Assembly (NCBI GenBank): GCA_022827195.1
Contig: JAJDTL010000028.1
Location: 1-64,000 of the forward strand
Reading direction: 5' to 3'
From: Caldilineaceae bacterium
GTDB taxonomy: Bacteria; Chloroflexota; Anaerolineae; Caldilineales; Caldilineaceae
DNA length: 64,000 nucleotides
Made by a program: the position numbers and the translations under genes. Position 1 is the first letter of the stretch; every line of letters starts with the position of its first letter. Below the pieces are notes generated by a model. That model worked only from the letters and a program-made list of their open reading frames with translations, made no database searches and was not told the DNA's origin. Of this stretch, positions 51,224-61,514 are shown piece after piece.

Positions 51224-52078
51224 TCATTGCAGTCCTGCCAGTTGCCAGGAAAGGGCCAATGAGTCGGCGGCAGCCTGTGCTGCGCCGGCCGGGGCAAGCG
51301 CGCGAACGCGCTGGCTGAATGGTTCGACGGTCACCGGGCCGTCGTAGCCGATTGCGTCCAGCGCCTGGAGGAAACCCGCTACGTCGGTGAGGCCTGTTTC
51401 GGCCGGCAGCGCGCGCTCAAGGTCCATCTGCTCATCCGCGCTGCGACCGGCGACGGCGTCGTTGACGTGGACGTTCACGACCTGGGCGTTGGTCAGGCCG
51501 CGCACAGCTGAGACGTCGGTGTGGCTGGTAAAGAGATGAAAGATATCGACGAGCAGTCCGACATTGTCGCCAAGATCGGCGGCCAGCTGCAGCATATCCT
51601 CCATCGTGTGGATGAAGGAATATCGCGCTCCGTCGCGCAACGTCTTGGGCCCGATCCATTCCAGGCCAAAACGGATGCCGTGCGCCGCCAGGCTTTCGGC
51701 GATGGGGCCGAGACGCTCGAGGTGAAACCGGTAGTTCTCATCCCAGGCGCGTTCGTCACTGATAGGAGATACGGGTGTGGAGGTACGGTCGGCGCCCAGC
51801 GAAGCGGCCAGCTGGGCCTGCGCCGGCAGTTCGGACAGCGCCTGCCGCCAAGAATCTTCGCCGGCCGCATAGGCGACCGGCATGCTCCAGGCACCGAAGC
51901 GCAGGCCGGCGGAGGCCATCTGTTCGCTGATGGCTGAAATGCCCCGCTGCGCTGCGATCTGCTGCAGTTCGGCGATCGAGACGTCGATGCCGCCATAGTG
52001 GAAGCGGCGCGCGAGTTTTACGGACTCGTCAAACGACAGTTCGATGCCCAAGGCCCTGGGACTGAAATTGGGAAACAT
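51224..52078 (-). CDS. Sugar phosphate isomerase/epimerase (TIM barrel)
   Basis: 284 residues from the ATG at 52078 (MFPNFSPRALGIEL), which has GGAGAG upstream; the ATG at 52144 overlaps the MFS stop as ATGA and is the alternative. Barrel features: FHYGGIDVSIAEL, FGLEWIGPKTL with the first acidic ligand, LLVDIFHLFTSHTD, VVNVHVNDAV and PVTVEPFSQRV, the metal ligands of the xylose-isomerase-like fold. It lies directly downstream of an MFS transporter gene, suggesting a substrate handled by both. Confidence 0.87.
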   Translation of the reverse strand: MFPNFSPRALGIELSFDESVKLARRFHYGGIDVSIAELQQIAAQRGISAISEQMASAGLRFGAWSMPVAYAAGEDSWRQALSELPAQAQLAASLGADRTSTPVSPISDERAWDENYRFHLERLGPIAESLAAHGIRFGLEWIGPKTLRDGARYSFIHTMEDMLQLAADLGDNVGLLVDIFHLFTSHTDVSAVRGLTNAQVVNVHVNDAVAGRSADEQMDLERALPAETGLTDVAGFLQALDAIGYDGPVTVEPFSQRVRALAPAGAAQAAADSLALSWQLAGLQ

Positions 52079-52140
52079 GGTTCTCTCCGGTGGACGCCGC
52101 GAAGGGCGGAATTGCCATTGTGCTGTGCGATCTTTTCTTT

Positions 52141-53604
52141 TCATCCGGGCCGGCTACGCAGGCCCAGGCTGGCGGTGATGCCGACGAGACCGGCAAGCGC
52201 CACGTAGAGAAAGACCTGCTGGTAGGCCTCGATGACCGGAAGGCCGCGTTCGAGGCCAGTATGCAGAAGAACGCCTGCGAGCGCGGTGCCTATGGCGACG
52301 CCGACGAAACGAATCATACTATAGACGCCCGCGGCCGTGCCCATCTCATCCTCTTTCGTTTCCGACATGGCGGCCTGGTGCAGGGCGGCGAGCATCGTGC
52401 CTACGCTCAAACCCTGCAGCGCCAGCAGAAAAATGACCACACCGACATGGACGGAGGCCGGAAGCTGGGAGAGAAAGAAGACGGCCAGCGCCTGCCCGCT
52501 CAGACCGGCGAGCACGGGCCAGCGGCTGCCCCAGCGATCGGCGGCCTGGCCGCCAAAACGCACCATCAGCGCCATCGCGCCAGGGTTGACTGTCAGCATC
52601 AGGCCCAGGATTCCGGGGCTGAAGTCGTGAATGTCGACGAGATAGAGGGGAACGAGAAAGCTGGCCCCACCCATTACAAACATGCGGATGGCCGCGCAGA
52701 GAGAGGCGAAACGGAAATTGCGGTAGCTGAAAAGGTTCAACGAGACAAAGGGATTGGCGCGACGACTCTCCCAGACGAGGAAGAAGACGAGTAGGAGCGC
52801 CAGCGCGGCCAAGAGCCGCCAATCGCGCAGTGGCTCGACACCTGTGATGGGGCGGCTGGAAAGGTAGAAGAGTCCGAGAGTCAGCGTACCCGCCAGGAGG
52901 AGGACGCCGGTCCAGTCAAAGCTGCGCCAGAAGTGCGGCTGCACGTCGCTGAGGCCGGCGGGAACCCACTGGCGCACTGCATAGATGCCGGCGAGGCCGA
53001 GGAGCAGTGCCGGCGCGAACGCGGCCCTCCATCCCCAGGCATCGACGAGGAAGCCGGCAAAGAAGGGGCCGATAGCGGCCATGAGCGGCCCGATAGAGCC
53101 CCAGGTGCCGAGCGCCTTGCCCCGTTCCCCTTCGCGAAAAACGGTGGCGATGAATGCCATGCCGAGAGGCATCATGCCGGCGATACCGAAACCCTGCACA
53201 GCGCGGCCGATCATCAGCCATGTCAGATTGGTAGCGAAGAGAGCCATCGCCGACCCGGCCGAAAAGATGGCGATGCCGGCCAGAATGAGTCGGCGGCGGC
53301 CCACCCCGTCGCTCAGACGTCCGTAGACGGGCATCAGTATCATATAGGGAAGTGTGAAGGCGCTCGACGTCCAGGCGACGACGTCGGCGCTCATGGAGAA
53401 TGTATCGCGCAGGACGGGCAGGGCGACGCGGCTCATCGATGAGCTGAGCGGCATGATGGTCGAGGGGATCATCAGCGCGTAGAGAATCATCCAGGCTTCG
53501 TGCGACGGCAGGGCGCGTTCAGACGTTGGAACCGCATTGGCCTCGGTCTCGTTTTTTCTTCGTAAGAATACGCGCAGGAGGATCGGGGTTGTGGATCCTT
53601 CCAT
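52141..53604 (-). CDS. MFS transporter, DHA2/EmrB-like
   Basis: Major facilitator superfamily efflux-type transporter, 487 residues from the ATG at 53604 (MEGSTTPILLRVF). The membrane part begins WMILYALMIPSTIMPLSSS, with motif A GRLSDGVGRRRLILAG and motif C-like segment GIAGMMPLGMAFIA. About 14 hydrophobic helices fit the DHA2 drug/H+ antiporter group. The start lies at a weak Shine-Dalgarno; the frame is open 25 codons further up. It runs into the isomerase gene with an overlap at the stop. Confidence 0.93.
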   Translation of the reverse strand: MEGSTTPILLRVFLRRKNETEANAVPTSERALPSHEAWMILYALMIPSTIMPLSSSMSRVALPVLRDTFSMSADVVAWTSSAFTLPYMILMPVYGRLSDGVGRRRLILAGIAIFSAGSAMALFATNLTWLMIGRAVQGFGIAGMMPLGMAFIATVFREGERGKALGTWGSIGPLMAAIGPFFAGFLVDAWGWRAAFAPALLLGLAGIYAVRQWVPAGLSDVQPHFWRSFDWTGVLLLAGTLTLGLFYLSSRPITGVEPLRDWRLLAALALLLVFFLVWESRRANPFVSLNLFSYRNFRFASLCAAIRMFVMGGASFLVPLYLVDIHDFSPGILGLMLTVNPGAMALMVRFGGQAADRWGSRWPVLAGLSGQALAVFFLSQLPASVHVGVVIFLLALQGLSVGTMLAALHQAAMSETKEDEMGTAAGVYSMIRFVGVAIGTALAGVLLHTGLERGLPVIEAYQQVFLYVALAGLVGITASLGLRSRPG

Positions 53605-53761
53605 GCAGAACCCTTTCGGAACAGCGCGGCGGCGGGCGGCTTCAACGTTTTGGCGGACCAGGCAACTCTCCCTAATCATAACCGCGCGAGGCTGAATTGC
53701 AATGGGAGCAGATTCCTGGTTTTCGATCGAGCCACACCCGAGAGCGGATTACGGCACCGCA

Positions 53762-53810
53762 GTGGATAGTGAATAGTGGATAGTTGCCAGTGGCCGGTGG
53801 CCGGTGGCGA
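53762..53810. repeat. Heptamer tandem array (7 units)
   Basis: Seven contiguous units: GTGGATA, GTGAATA, GTGGATA, GTTGCCA, GTGGCCG, GTGGCCG, GTGGCGA. The same family as 26022-26091. Confidence 0.85.
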
Positions 53811-53874
53811 GAAACCGATGGGGACGGTGGGCGCCGGTCGAAAGGGGTATCGGCTGGCATTGACGCAGTAGGCA

Positions 53875-53895
53875 GTTGTCAGTGTCCAGTGGCCA
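53875..53895. repeat. Heptamer repeats (3 units)
   Basis: GTTGTCA, GTGTCCA, GTGGCCA in tandem, 64 bases after the previous array. Confidence 0.65.
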
Positions 53896-54399
53896 GGGAC
53901 AGCAGGGGGCGGGTATGAGTTGGTTGCTACCCGGGGGATGGAAGTTTGGACGACGATTTTGGATTTCACCCGCCGCCCGATCAGGTATTGACAAAAGGCA
54001 GACCGGCGTGCAAAGATCGAATTGCCATGCCGGACCGAACGGGTCTTTCCTGGCCCTCCCGCTTCGGTTGGATGGAAGGTTTGCGAGGACCAGCTCAGCA
54101 ACCGGCGTCTGGAGACAGCTGAATAGCGGGACTCGAATCCGGAAGTTCGTCAAACCTGGCTTCATGCTCGGCCCTTTTCCGCCTTGCCAGGGCAGAGGAA
54201 ATTGAAGCCGACCAAGTCTTGCGAGGAAACGATACAGAAGGCTGTCGGGAAACTGCTGACCGGCAGCCATTTGTAGCACGTCGAAGGAGCGGCAGTCCTG
54301 GTCTCTGCTTGGCCAAGGCCCGTGCCTCTTGCCGCCTGCGCGTGCGCTGGACGAAATGTAACAGTTTGACCATCCTGTAGCCGTAAAGGACTTTCTTTG

Positions 54400-55422
54400 A
54401 TGCGAGCATTGATCTACCGCGGCCCGTGGAAGATGCCCTTGGAGGCGCTTGAGGAGCCCAGGCCTGCAAAGGGCCAGGTTGTCGTGGAGGTGCAGGCGGC
54501 CGGCATCTGCGGCTCGGATGTTCATGGTTTCACGGGCAAAAGCGGCCGACGCACGCCCGGCATTGTAATGGGCCACGAGTTCGCCGGCACGATCAGCGAA
54601 GTGGGCGCGGAGACCGGGGGGTACCAGGTCGGCGACGAAGTGGTCGTCATGCCGCTTTTCACGGTGGCCGAAGGCGCGGACCCGTATCCGATCAACATGT
54701 CGCCGCACCGGCGGTTGACGGGGATGAACGAGCACGGCGCGTATGCGGAACGCGTCGCGGTGCGTGCCTCACAGCTTTTCCGCAAGCCCGAGGCCCTCAA
54801 CTGGCAGCGGGCTGCGCTGTGCGAACCGCTGGCCGTCACGCTGCACGCTGCCCGTATAACGCCGGTCAACCCGATGGACAAGGTAGCGATCATCGGCGCC
54901 GGGCCGATCGGCCTGCTGGCAATGCTCTGCGCCCGTTTGAAGGGCGCGGGAACGATAATTGTCACCGACCGTTCCGCTCACCGGCTGGAGCTGGCCGAGG
55001 AGCTGGGGGCCGACGCTGTCATCAACGCAGGGCCGGAAGACGCCCCTGTCGACACTGCGGCGGCCATCCGCGAGATGACCGGGGGCGGCGTTGATACGGC
55101 CTTCGAGGCCGTCGGTATCAGCCCAACGGCGCAGCAATCGGTTGAGTCGACGCGCAACGGGGGCAACATTACGTGGATCGGCAACAATGCGCGCATGATC
55201 GAGGTGGACATGCAGAGTATCGTCACGCGCGAGATGAGCGTGCGCGGCTCATATGGCTTCGACGAATCCGATTTTGCGGCCGCGATCGAGGTCCTTGCCA
55301 CGGGCCGTCTAAACGTAGATCCGCTGGTGGAAAAGATCGCCCCGTTGGAGGAAGGGCCGGAGCTGTTCCGCAGCCTGGCCGAGGGTGCGTGCGAACTGGC
55401 GAAAATCATACTAAAGCCGTAG
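54400..55422 (+). CDS. Zinc-dependent MDR dehydrogenase (threonine/sorbitol dehydrogenase-like)
   Basis: 341-residue alcohol/polyol dehydrogenase. Catalytic zinc ligands are present: Cys in GICGSDVHGF and His-Glu in VMGHEFAG. The nucleotide motif is AIIGAGPIGLLAMLCARL. The four-cysteine structural zinc loop is missing: the region TVAEGADPYPINMSPHRRL has none. The ATG at 54400 follows AAAGGA by nine bases. It is followed by an isomerase and a phosphohexomutase on the same strand, consistent with conversion of a polyol or amino sugar into central metabolism. Confidence 0.93.
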   Translation: MRALIYRGPWKMPLEALEEPRPAKGQVVVEVQAAGICGSDVHGFTGKSGRRTPGIVMGHEFAGTISEVGAETGGYQVGDEVVVMPLFTVAEGADPYPINMSPHRRLTGMNEHGAYAERVAVRASQLFRKPEALNWQRAALCEPLAVTLHAARITPVNPMDKVAIIGAGPIGLLAMLCARLKGAGTIIVTDRSAHRLELAEELGADAVINAGPEDAPVDTAAAIREMTGGGVDTAFEAVGISPTAQQSVESTRNGGNITWIGNNARMIEVDMQSIVTREMSVRGSYGFDESDFAAAIEVLATGRLNVDPLVEKIAPLEEGPELFRSLAEGACELAKIILKP

Positions 55423-55525
55423 CCATTTCGGACGCCGGTCATTGACGCTAAATCGGGCAATGCGCTTGTTTGAACATTGCCTCTTGTGATTGACTGAATG
55501 CAACGATCAGCACAGGTCCTTACGG

Positions 55526-56419
55526 ATGAAAATCTCGGCCTTCCCGAAGTGTTATTTGGATGATATATCGCTGCACCGCACGATGTCGGTCTTCGACTGG
55601 ATCGAGCAGGCGCAGGCGTTGGGCGCGGAGGGATTGGAGATGTACGAGGGCTTTTTCTGGAGCCTGGACGACGCCTATATCGATTCGATCGGGGAGGCCA
55701 TTGACGCGGCCGGCTTTGCCATGCCGATGCTCTGCTGCTCGCCCGATTTTACCGACCCGGACCCAGACCAGCGCAAGCGCGCGGTGGAGCAGGAGGCGCG
55801 CATGATCGGGATTACGCGACGCCTGGGCGGGGCGGGCGCAGTCTGCCGTGTGCTGTCCGGCCAGCGCCGGCCCGGTGTATCGCTCGAGCAGGGCCTGGAG
55901 TGGGTGACTGCGTGCATTCAGGAATGTATCGACATCGCCAGAGAGCATGACATCGTACTGGGGCTGGAGAACCATTACAAGGACGGTTACTGGAAGTACC
56001 CTGAATTTGCCCAAAGAGCTGAGGTCTTTGTACAGTTGCTGGATACCATATCTGAGCGGAGACATTTCGGCGTACAGTATGATCCGTCCAACGCGCTGGT
56101 GGCGGGGGACGACCCGGTGGCGCTGCTGCGCCAGGTCGCGGACCGCGTTGTGACGATGCATGCCAGCGACCGTTTTCTGGTCGAGGGCGCTTCGCTGGAG
56201 GAGGTGCTCCTGCCCAACGGGCTGATTGGCTATCCTGATAAGCTCCAACACGGTGTGACCGGCCAGGGCAGCAACGACTACGACGCCATCTTCTCAATCC
56301 TGCGAGACAGCGGCTTCGACGGTTGGGTCAGCATCGAAGACGGCGTCAATGGAATGGAGGAGATGCAGGAGAGCATTAAATTCCTACGGCGGATGCGCAC
56401 TCGATATTTCGAGATGTGA
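55526..56419 (+). CDS. Sugar phosphate isomerase/epimerase (TIM barrel)
   Basis: 297 residues from the ATG at 55526 (MKISAFPKCYLDDISLHRTM), with AGGT about ten bases upstream. Metal-ligand strands: GLEMYEGFFWSLDDAYID, VLGLENHYKDGYW, FGVQYDPSNALVAGDD, VVTMHASDRFLVEG and GWVSIEDGVNGMEE. The family includes inosose dehydratases and tagatose/psicose epimerases. It lies between the MDR dehydrogenase (103 bases upstream) and the phosphohexomutase (48 bases downstream). Confidence 0.87.
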   Translation: MKISAFPKCYLDDISLHRTMSVFDWIEQAQALGAEGLEMYEGFFWSLDDAYIDSIGEAIDAAGFAMPMLCCSPDFTDPDPDQRKRAVEQEARMIGITRRLGGAGAVCRVLSGQRRPGVSLEQGLEWVTACIQECIDIAREHDIVLGLENHYKDGYWKYPEFAQRAEVFVQLLDTISERRHFGVQYDPSNALVAGDDPVALLRQVADRVVTMHASDRFLVEGASLEEVLLPNGLIGYPDKLQHGVTGQGSNDYDAIFSILRDSGFDGWVSIEDGVNGMEEMQESIKFLRRMRTRYFEM

Positions 56420-56467
56420 GGGTCTGGTGGAGGGCTCCACTTCTCTCAGTGCGGCGGAGGTTGCGAG

Positions 56468-57922
<1,455 letters not shown>

Positions 57923-58035
57923 TAGAGGCATCTCGGGAGGTCGACAAGATGCCGCGTACAGAGAGCGCGTAGAGGGGCAAGGCGCCGCAACTGCAGGCGT
58001 GCGCGGCGGCCGAGGCTCAAAGTCTTGAAAGTCAA

Positions 58036-58071
58036 AGGGCGCGTTCCGCAAGGTTCGCGCCCTCTCCTTTT
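58036..58071 (+). terminator. Intrinsic terminator after the phosphohexomutase
   Basis: Arms AGGGCGCG (58036-58043) and CGCGCCCT (58056-58063) enclose an inner CC/GG pair closed by a GCAA tetraloop, with a TT/TT internal loop. A TTTT tract (58068-58071) follows. This is a typical rho-independent terminator for the plus-strand dehydrogenase-isomerase-mutase run. Confidence 0.8.
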
Positions 58072-58135
58072 CAGTTGCGAAAGCGTGCTCCGTGCTCGCG
58101 AAGCGCGCCTGGGCGTCGCCTTCTCCTGCAATCGC

Positions 58136-58459
58136 TCAGCCCGGTCTGTTAGCCAGCCGCTGTCTGATCTCCTGGCGCGTCTCCTCAAATCTCTGCCTCA
58201 ACATCAGGTCTGACGAATTCTGGCCGCTGACGACACGCTGCGCGCAGTCTACACAACCGAGCGACGCCTTGTAGCTGCTCTGGTCGCAGTTCAGACAGTC
58301 GCACATGCGGATCATCATGAGAGAGAAGGCAAGTGTGTCCTCGTTTCCGTCGCGCTGGCATGCGACCTGGTCGACCAGTTCTCTCCAGGCGGCGCCTCGT
58401 TCCAAGCTGAGCGGCCGGATGGCCCGATGGGGAAAGAGTATCTCACTCTTGGGGTACAT
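58136..58459 (-). CDS. Hypothetical Cys-rich small protein
   Basis: 107 residues with the cysteine pattern MCDCLNCDQ (C-x-C-x-x-C) and CVDCAQRV further on, which could bind zinc or an Fe-S centre. The N-terminal half (WRELVDQVACQRDGNEDTLAFSLMMIRM) is helical. Not recognised with certainty. GAGAGGAGT precedes the ATG, a good ribosome-binding site. Convergent with the terminator of the mutase gene. Confidence 0.7.
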   Translation of the reverse strand: MYPKSEILFPHRAIRPLSLERGAAWRELVDQVACQRDGNEDTLAFSLMMIRMCDCLNCDQSSYKASLGCVDCAQRVVSGQNSSDLMLRQRFEETRQEIRQRLANRPG

Positions 58460-58567
58460 GGCGACTCCTCTCGACGGGTGACCGGCTGGCTTTGTGTGAT
58501 CAGGCGACGGCCTTCGAATGCAAACTGCGCCAGGACTTTTCTACGGCTCGTTCCGAAGGTATTGGAC

Positions 58568-59311
58568 TCACGACGATGCCGTGATTTGGATGGCTAACAG
58601 CAGCGACAGTCCAAGGACCAGCAGACAGATAAACAGCAAAAGGGTCAAAGGCAGCAGGACAGCCGCAAGCGACCGGCTGCGCGTCAGGGCTGTTGCCTGC
58701 TCGTTGGCTCTGGCATAGACAATGGCCGCCCAGATGGCTCCGACCGCGCTGCATGCTGTGCCCAGACACGGGACCGGTGCGAGGCCGATCAACAGGAGCG
58801 GGGCAGCGGCAAGACCGGTGGCGGCGAAGAAAGGCTGCAGACGAACCGCGGCGCCGAAGGCCTTATTGCAGACCATAACCATCGCGCCGTAAACGATCCA
58901 GACTGTTAGCCAGCGCAGCGGCCAGCTGATCCACGCGCCGAGCGCGCTGAGAAAGGCTGCCAGCCAGCCGGGGAAGGGCTGATCAAGACCGGCGAGCATC
59001 AGCTCGAGGTCACCCAGCAGGGCCGGATTCGACGGCGCGATCAGACTCTTCACTGCGAACAAGGGGCCGCCTTCGGACAGCGCTCTGTCCAGTTGGGATG
59101 CTTGCATACCAACCCGAGTGAGGGGAAGAGCGCTGCCTGCTGAGGCGGCCAACTGCCAGTTGACCACGAAGGGCACCAGTCCTGCGATAAGCCCGCAAAG
59201 GACGACCATGCCCAGCGATTGCCGCATGGTGACGCCGGAAAAGCCGGATGCGCGCAGCTGCACGGCGTCGCTCAACTTCTGTGGCGGGGGGAACCAGCCG
59301 GATAGCTTCAC
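58568..59311 (-). CDS. Yip1-domain-like membrane protein 2
   Basis: 247 residues from a GTG at 59311 that overlaps the upstream stop as GTGA, a sign of translational coupling. About five hydrophobic helices (LGMVVLCGLIAGLVPFVV, WLTVWIVYGAMVMVC, AAPLLLIGLAPVPCL, AVLLPLTLLLFICLLVLGL). The layout fits the Yip1 domain family, whose bacterial function is unknown. The frame is open further upstream, but coupling favours the GTG. Paired with the next gene upstream. Confidence 0.75.
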   Translation of the reverse strand: MKLSGWFPPPQKLSDAVQLRASGFSGVTMRQSLGMVVLCGLIAGLVPFVVNWQLAASAGSALPLTRVGMQASQLDRALSEGGPLFAVKSLIAPSNPALLGDLELMLAGLDQPFPGWLAAFLSALGAWISWPLRWLTVWIVYGAMVMVCNKAFGAAVRLQPFFAATGLAAAPLLLIGLAPVPCLGTACSAVGAIWAAIVYARANEQATALTRSRSLAAVLLPLTLLLFICLLVLGLSLLLAIQITASS

Positions 59312-60009
59312 AGTCCGCCCCCGGCAATAAACAGCAAAGCAGCCACTGCGGCGCCCGCGATGCCAACTGCCAACAGGAGAACCCAAGCGCCTACTGCCGC
59401 CAGCGCAGCCGGCCCCGGAGACAGTTCATGGGCGACCTCCATTCCACGATAGGCTATCAAGACACCCCACACATGGACCAGAAGTGTAGCGACGGAGACG
59501 AATGGAAGCGCGGTAAGCAGGTACAGCAGGCGGGGAGCAATGCTTAGTGACATTGCGCCGAGTGTCTGGCCCAGAGTACCTCGCCCGCCGAACGCGCGTG
59601 CGAGCAGGTGTCCGAAGAGGCCGAAGAGCAGCCACTGGCCGATGATGCTGAGTGGTGTGGTAGCAAGGGTCAGGAATCGCAACCAGCCGCTGTCGTAGCC
59701 GCTGGAAAACCGCAGGAGAGGCCAGACGCCGCGCAACGAGAGCTCGATTTCGTAGATCGTTTCACCGTTGGCAGAGCTGTGCCGCAGGAGCCACAGCGCA
59801 ACATTCAGGAGCGCATCGGAGGAAGGCAGGGAGGCCGTCAGCAGCAGGCCGCCGGCGACTCTGGCGACCGCGACCAGTATGCTAACGCAGGCGCAGAGGA
59901 AAAGTCCTTCTATCCAGGGATTGTCGTCGTCGACAATTGCAACGAAAGGATCGGGTTCCAGGCAGAGTGCCTGCCCGACAAAGCGAGGGTAGTTCTGTGG
60001 TTGTAACAT
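59308..60009 (-). CDS. Yip1-domain-like membrane protein 1
   Basis: 233 residues with about five membrane helices (IEGLFLCACVSILVAVA, SIIGQWLLFGLFGHLLA, LYLLTALPFVSVATLLVH, AVGAWVLLLAVGIAGAAVAA). The HVWGVLIAYRGMEVAHELS segment resembles the conserved middle of Yip1-type proteins. It is the first of two coupled genes. Function unknown, possibly membrane organisation or transport. Confidence 0.75.
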   Translation of the reverse strand: MLQPQNYPRFVGQALCLEPDPFVAIVDDDNPWIEGLFLCACVSILVAVARVAGGLLLTASLPSSDALLNVALWLLRHSSANGETIYEIELSLRGVWPLLRFSSGYDSGWLRFLTLATTPLSIIGQWLLFGLFGHLLARAFGGRGTLGQTLGAMSLSIAPRLLYLLTALPFVSVATLLVHVWGVLIAYRGMEVAHELSPGPAALAAVGAWVLLLAVGIAGAAVAALLFIAGGGL

Positions 60010-60432
60010 CCGGCTGCAATGCGCCTTGCGGCTGCGGGAATGCTCCGTATGTTTGAAGAGTCGTCGCAGGCGATCGCTTCACGCCGGCGATGCTGAAGGC
60101 TTCAAGTTGCGAGTTGGGCAAAATTCGAAGGCGACTGCAATGCGACAACTTCGCTACACGAGCGCCGCGCTACCAGTTAGCGTCGAATGCCGTCTGAGCG
60201 CCCACAATCATAGCACAGGAATGACCTGCGCTCGAAAATCGCGAACGGATTGGAAGTCGGAGGGTCGTGCCAAGCGAAACGGTCCCCCCCCCCGATGCTC
60301 GGGCGCTTCAAAAGGATTGATCGAGCCCTGCACGCGTGATATTCTGGGGAAACTCACTTGAGCCGGGCGCTTCAACTCGACGGATGCGGTTGGCCCCCGT
60401 TGCGCTCATCAATACGAATTGCGCATTGTGCA
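60010..60432. other. Non-coding stretch upstream of the HypE-like gene
   Basis: 423 bases without a convincing gene. It contains a run of ten C (60284-60293), a likely site for sequencing or slippage error. No promoter could be assigned. Confidence 0.55.
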
Positions 60433-61452
60433 ATGCTTTCCTTACCGACCGGTAAGCTGGCGCCGGAACTGCTGGCGAGCTTGATTGATTCGTTGCCGAC
60501 CGAAGACCGTCATCTCGTCTTGGGGCCCGGCGTGGGCGAAGACGCCGCCGTAATCGACCTGGGCAGCGCAGATACTCTGCTCGCGGCCAAGAACGATCCG
60601 ATCACCTTTGCCAGCGACGAGATCGGTTACTACGCCGTAAATGTTTGCGCCAACGACCTGGCGGTTTGCGGCGCGCGACCGCGCTTTTACCTCCCCACGG
60701 TTCTGTTGCCCGAAGCGACGACTGAGCCGGAAGTCCGACGAATCTGCGACCAGGTCGGAGCTGCCTGCCGCGCGCTGGAAATTACGGTGGCGGGCGGGCA
60801 TACGGAGGTAACCGAGGCGGTGAAACAGCCGGTGATCGCCGGAACGCTGCTAGGCGAGGTCACACGGCGCAAGGTCGTGCGCACCGGGGGTTGCCGGCCC
60901 GGCGACCTGGTCCTGCTTGCCGGCGGCGCGGCAATCGAGGGTACGTCGATCATCGCGCGCGAGATGCGCGAAGGGCTGCTGGCCCAGGGCTGGCAGCCGG
61001 CGCGGCTGGAAGAGGCGGCGAACTATCTGTTTGAGCCGGGCATCAGCGTCCTGGCGCCGGCGCTGGCCGCGGCTGATGCGGAGCTGGTGACGGCGATGCA
61101 CGACCCTACGGAGGGCGGGGTCGCGACCGGTTTGTGGGAGTTGGCCGATGCGTCCGGCTGCGGGCTAGAGGTGGAGCTGGACAGGATTCCGGTCGCGCCC
61201 GTGACCGCGGCCGCATGCGCCGCTTTTGGGCTCGATCCTCTGGGCACGATCGCGTCGGGCGGGCTGCTGGCGACCGCCGCGCCGGAGGATGTGGAGCCGC
61301 TGTTTGCGTTGTGGCGGAGTACCGGCAGAGAGGGGCGGCGCATCGGGCGCGTGTTGCCGGCGGAAGAGGGCGTTTGCGGTCTGCGAAGTGGGAGGAAAGT
61401 GCCGCTGCCGCGCTTCGATGCCGATGAGATTGTGAAGTTGTGGGCTGAGTGA
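60433..61452 (+). CDS. HypE/AIR-synthase-like protein
   Basis: 339 residues from the ATG at 60433 (MLSLPTGKLAPELLASLIDS); a TTG 25 codons earlier is possible. The PurM/HypE/SelD fold is shown by GPGVGEDAAVIDLG, NDLAVCGARPRFYLP (the metal/ATP loop) and TAMHDPTEGGVATGLWELAD. Genuine HypE ends with a cysteine that carries the carbamoyl/cyanide group; here the C-terminus is DEIVKLWAE, with no Cys. It is therefore an AIR-synthase-related ATP-binding protein and probably not a hydrogenase maturase. No hydrogenase genes are near. Confidence 0.85.
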   Translation: MLSLPTGKLAPELLASLIDSLPTEDRHLVLGPGVGEDAAVIDLGSADTLLAAKNDPITFASDEIGYYAVNVCANDLAVCGARPRFYLPTVLLPEATTEPEVRRICDQVGAACRALEITVAGGHTEVTEAVKQPVIAGTLLGEVTRRKVVRTGGCRPGDLVLLAGGAAIEGTSIIAREMREGLLAQGWQPARLEEAANYLFEPGISVLAPALAAADAELVTAMHDPTEGGVATGLWELADASGCGLEVELDRIPVAPVTAAACAAFGLDPLGTIASGGLLATAAPEDVEPLFALWRSTGREGRRIGRVLPAEEGVCGLRSGRKVPLPRFDADEIVKLWAE

Positions 61453-61514
61453 GGGCGGGGTTGCTTGCCGAATCTGTCAGTTTTCTCTCCTCCGCGAAGG
61501 CTTCCACGCCCCTG

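Larger units (their letters stand above)
53605..54399. other. Long non-coding stretch with heptamer repeats
   Basis: About 800 bases between divergent genes with no gene that resembles a known protein. Open frames on both strands are present but look like codon-bias artefacts. It contains two heptamer clusters (53762-53810, 53875-53895). A promoter for the dehydrogenase at 54400 was not found. Confidence 0.6.

Noticed and set aside
54110-54150. Second tRNA-like segment (GACTCGAATCCGG)
   Set aside because: Resembles a T-loop only; flanking bases do not pair.
53749-54735. Minus-strand 328-codon frame across the non-coding stretch
   Set aside because: It passes antisense through the beginning of the clearly supported dehydrogenase gene and includes the heptamer arrays; no domain is recognisable.
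60358-60432. TTG-initiated extension of the HypE-like gene
   Set aside because: The extra 25 residues do not resemble the family N-terminus; not excluded, but the ATG at 60433 fits better.
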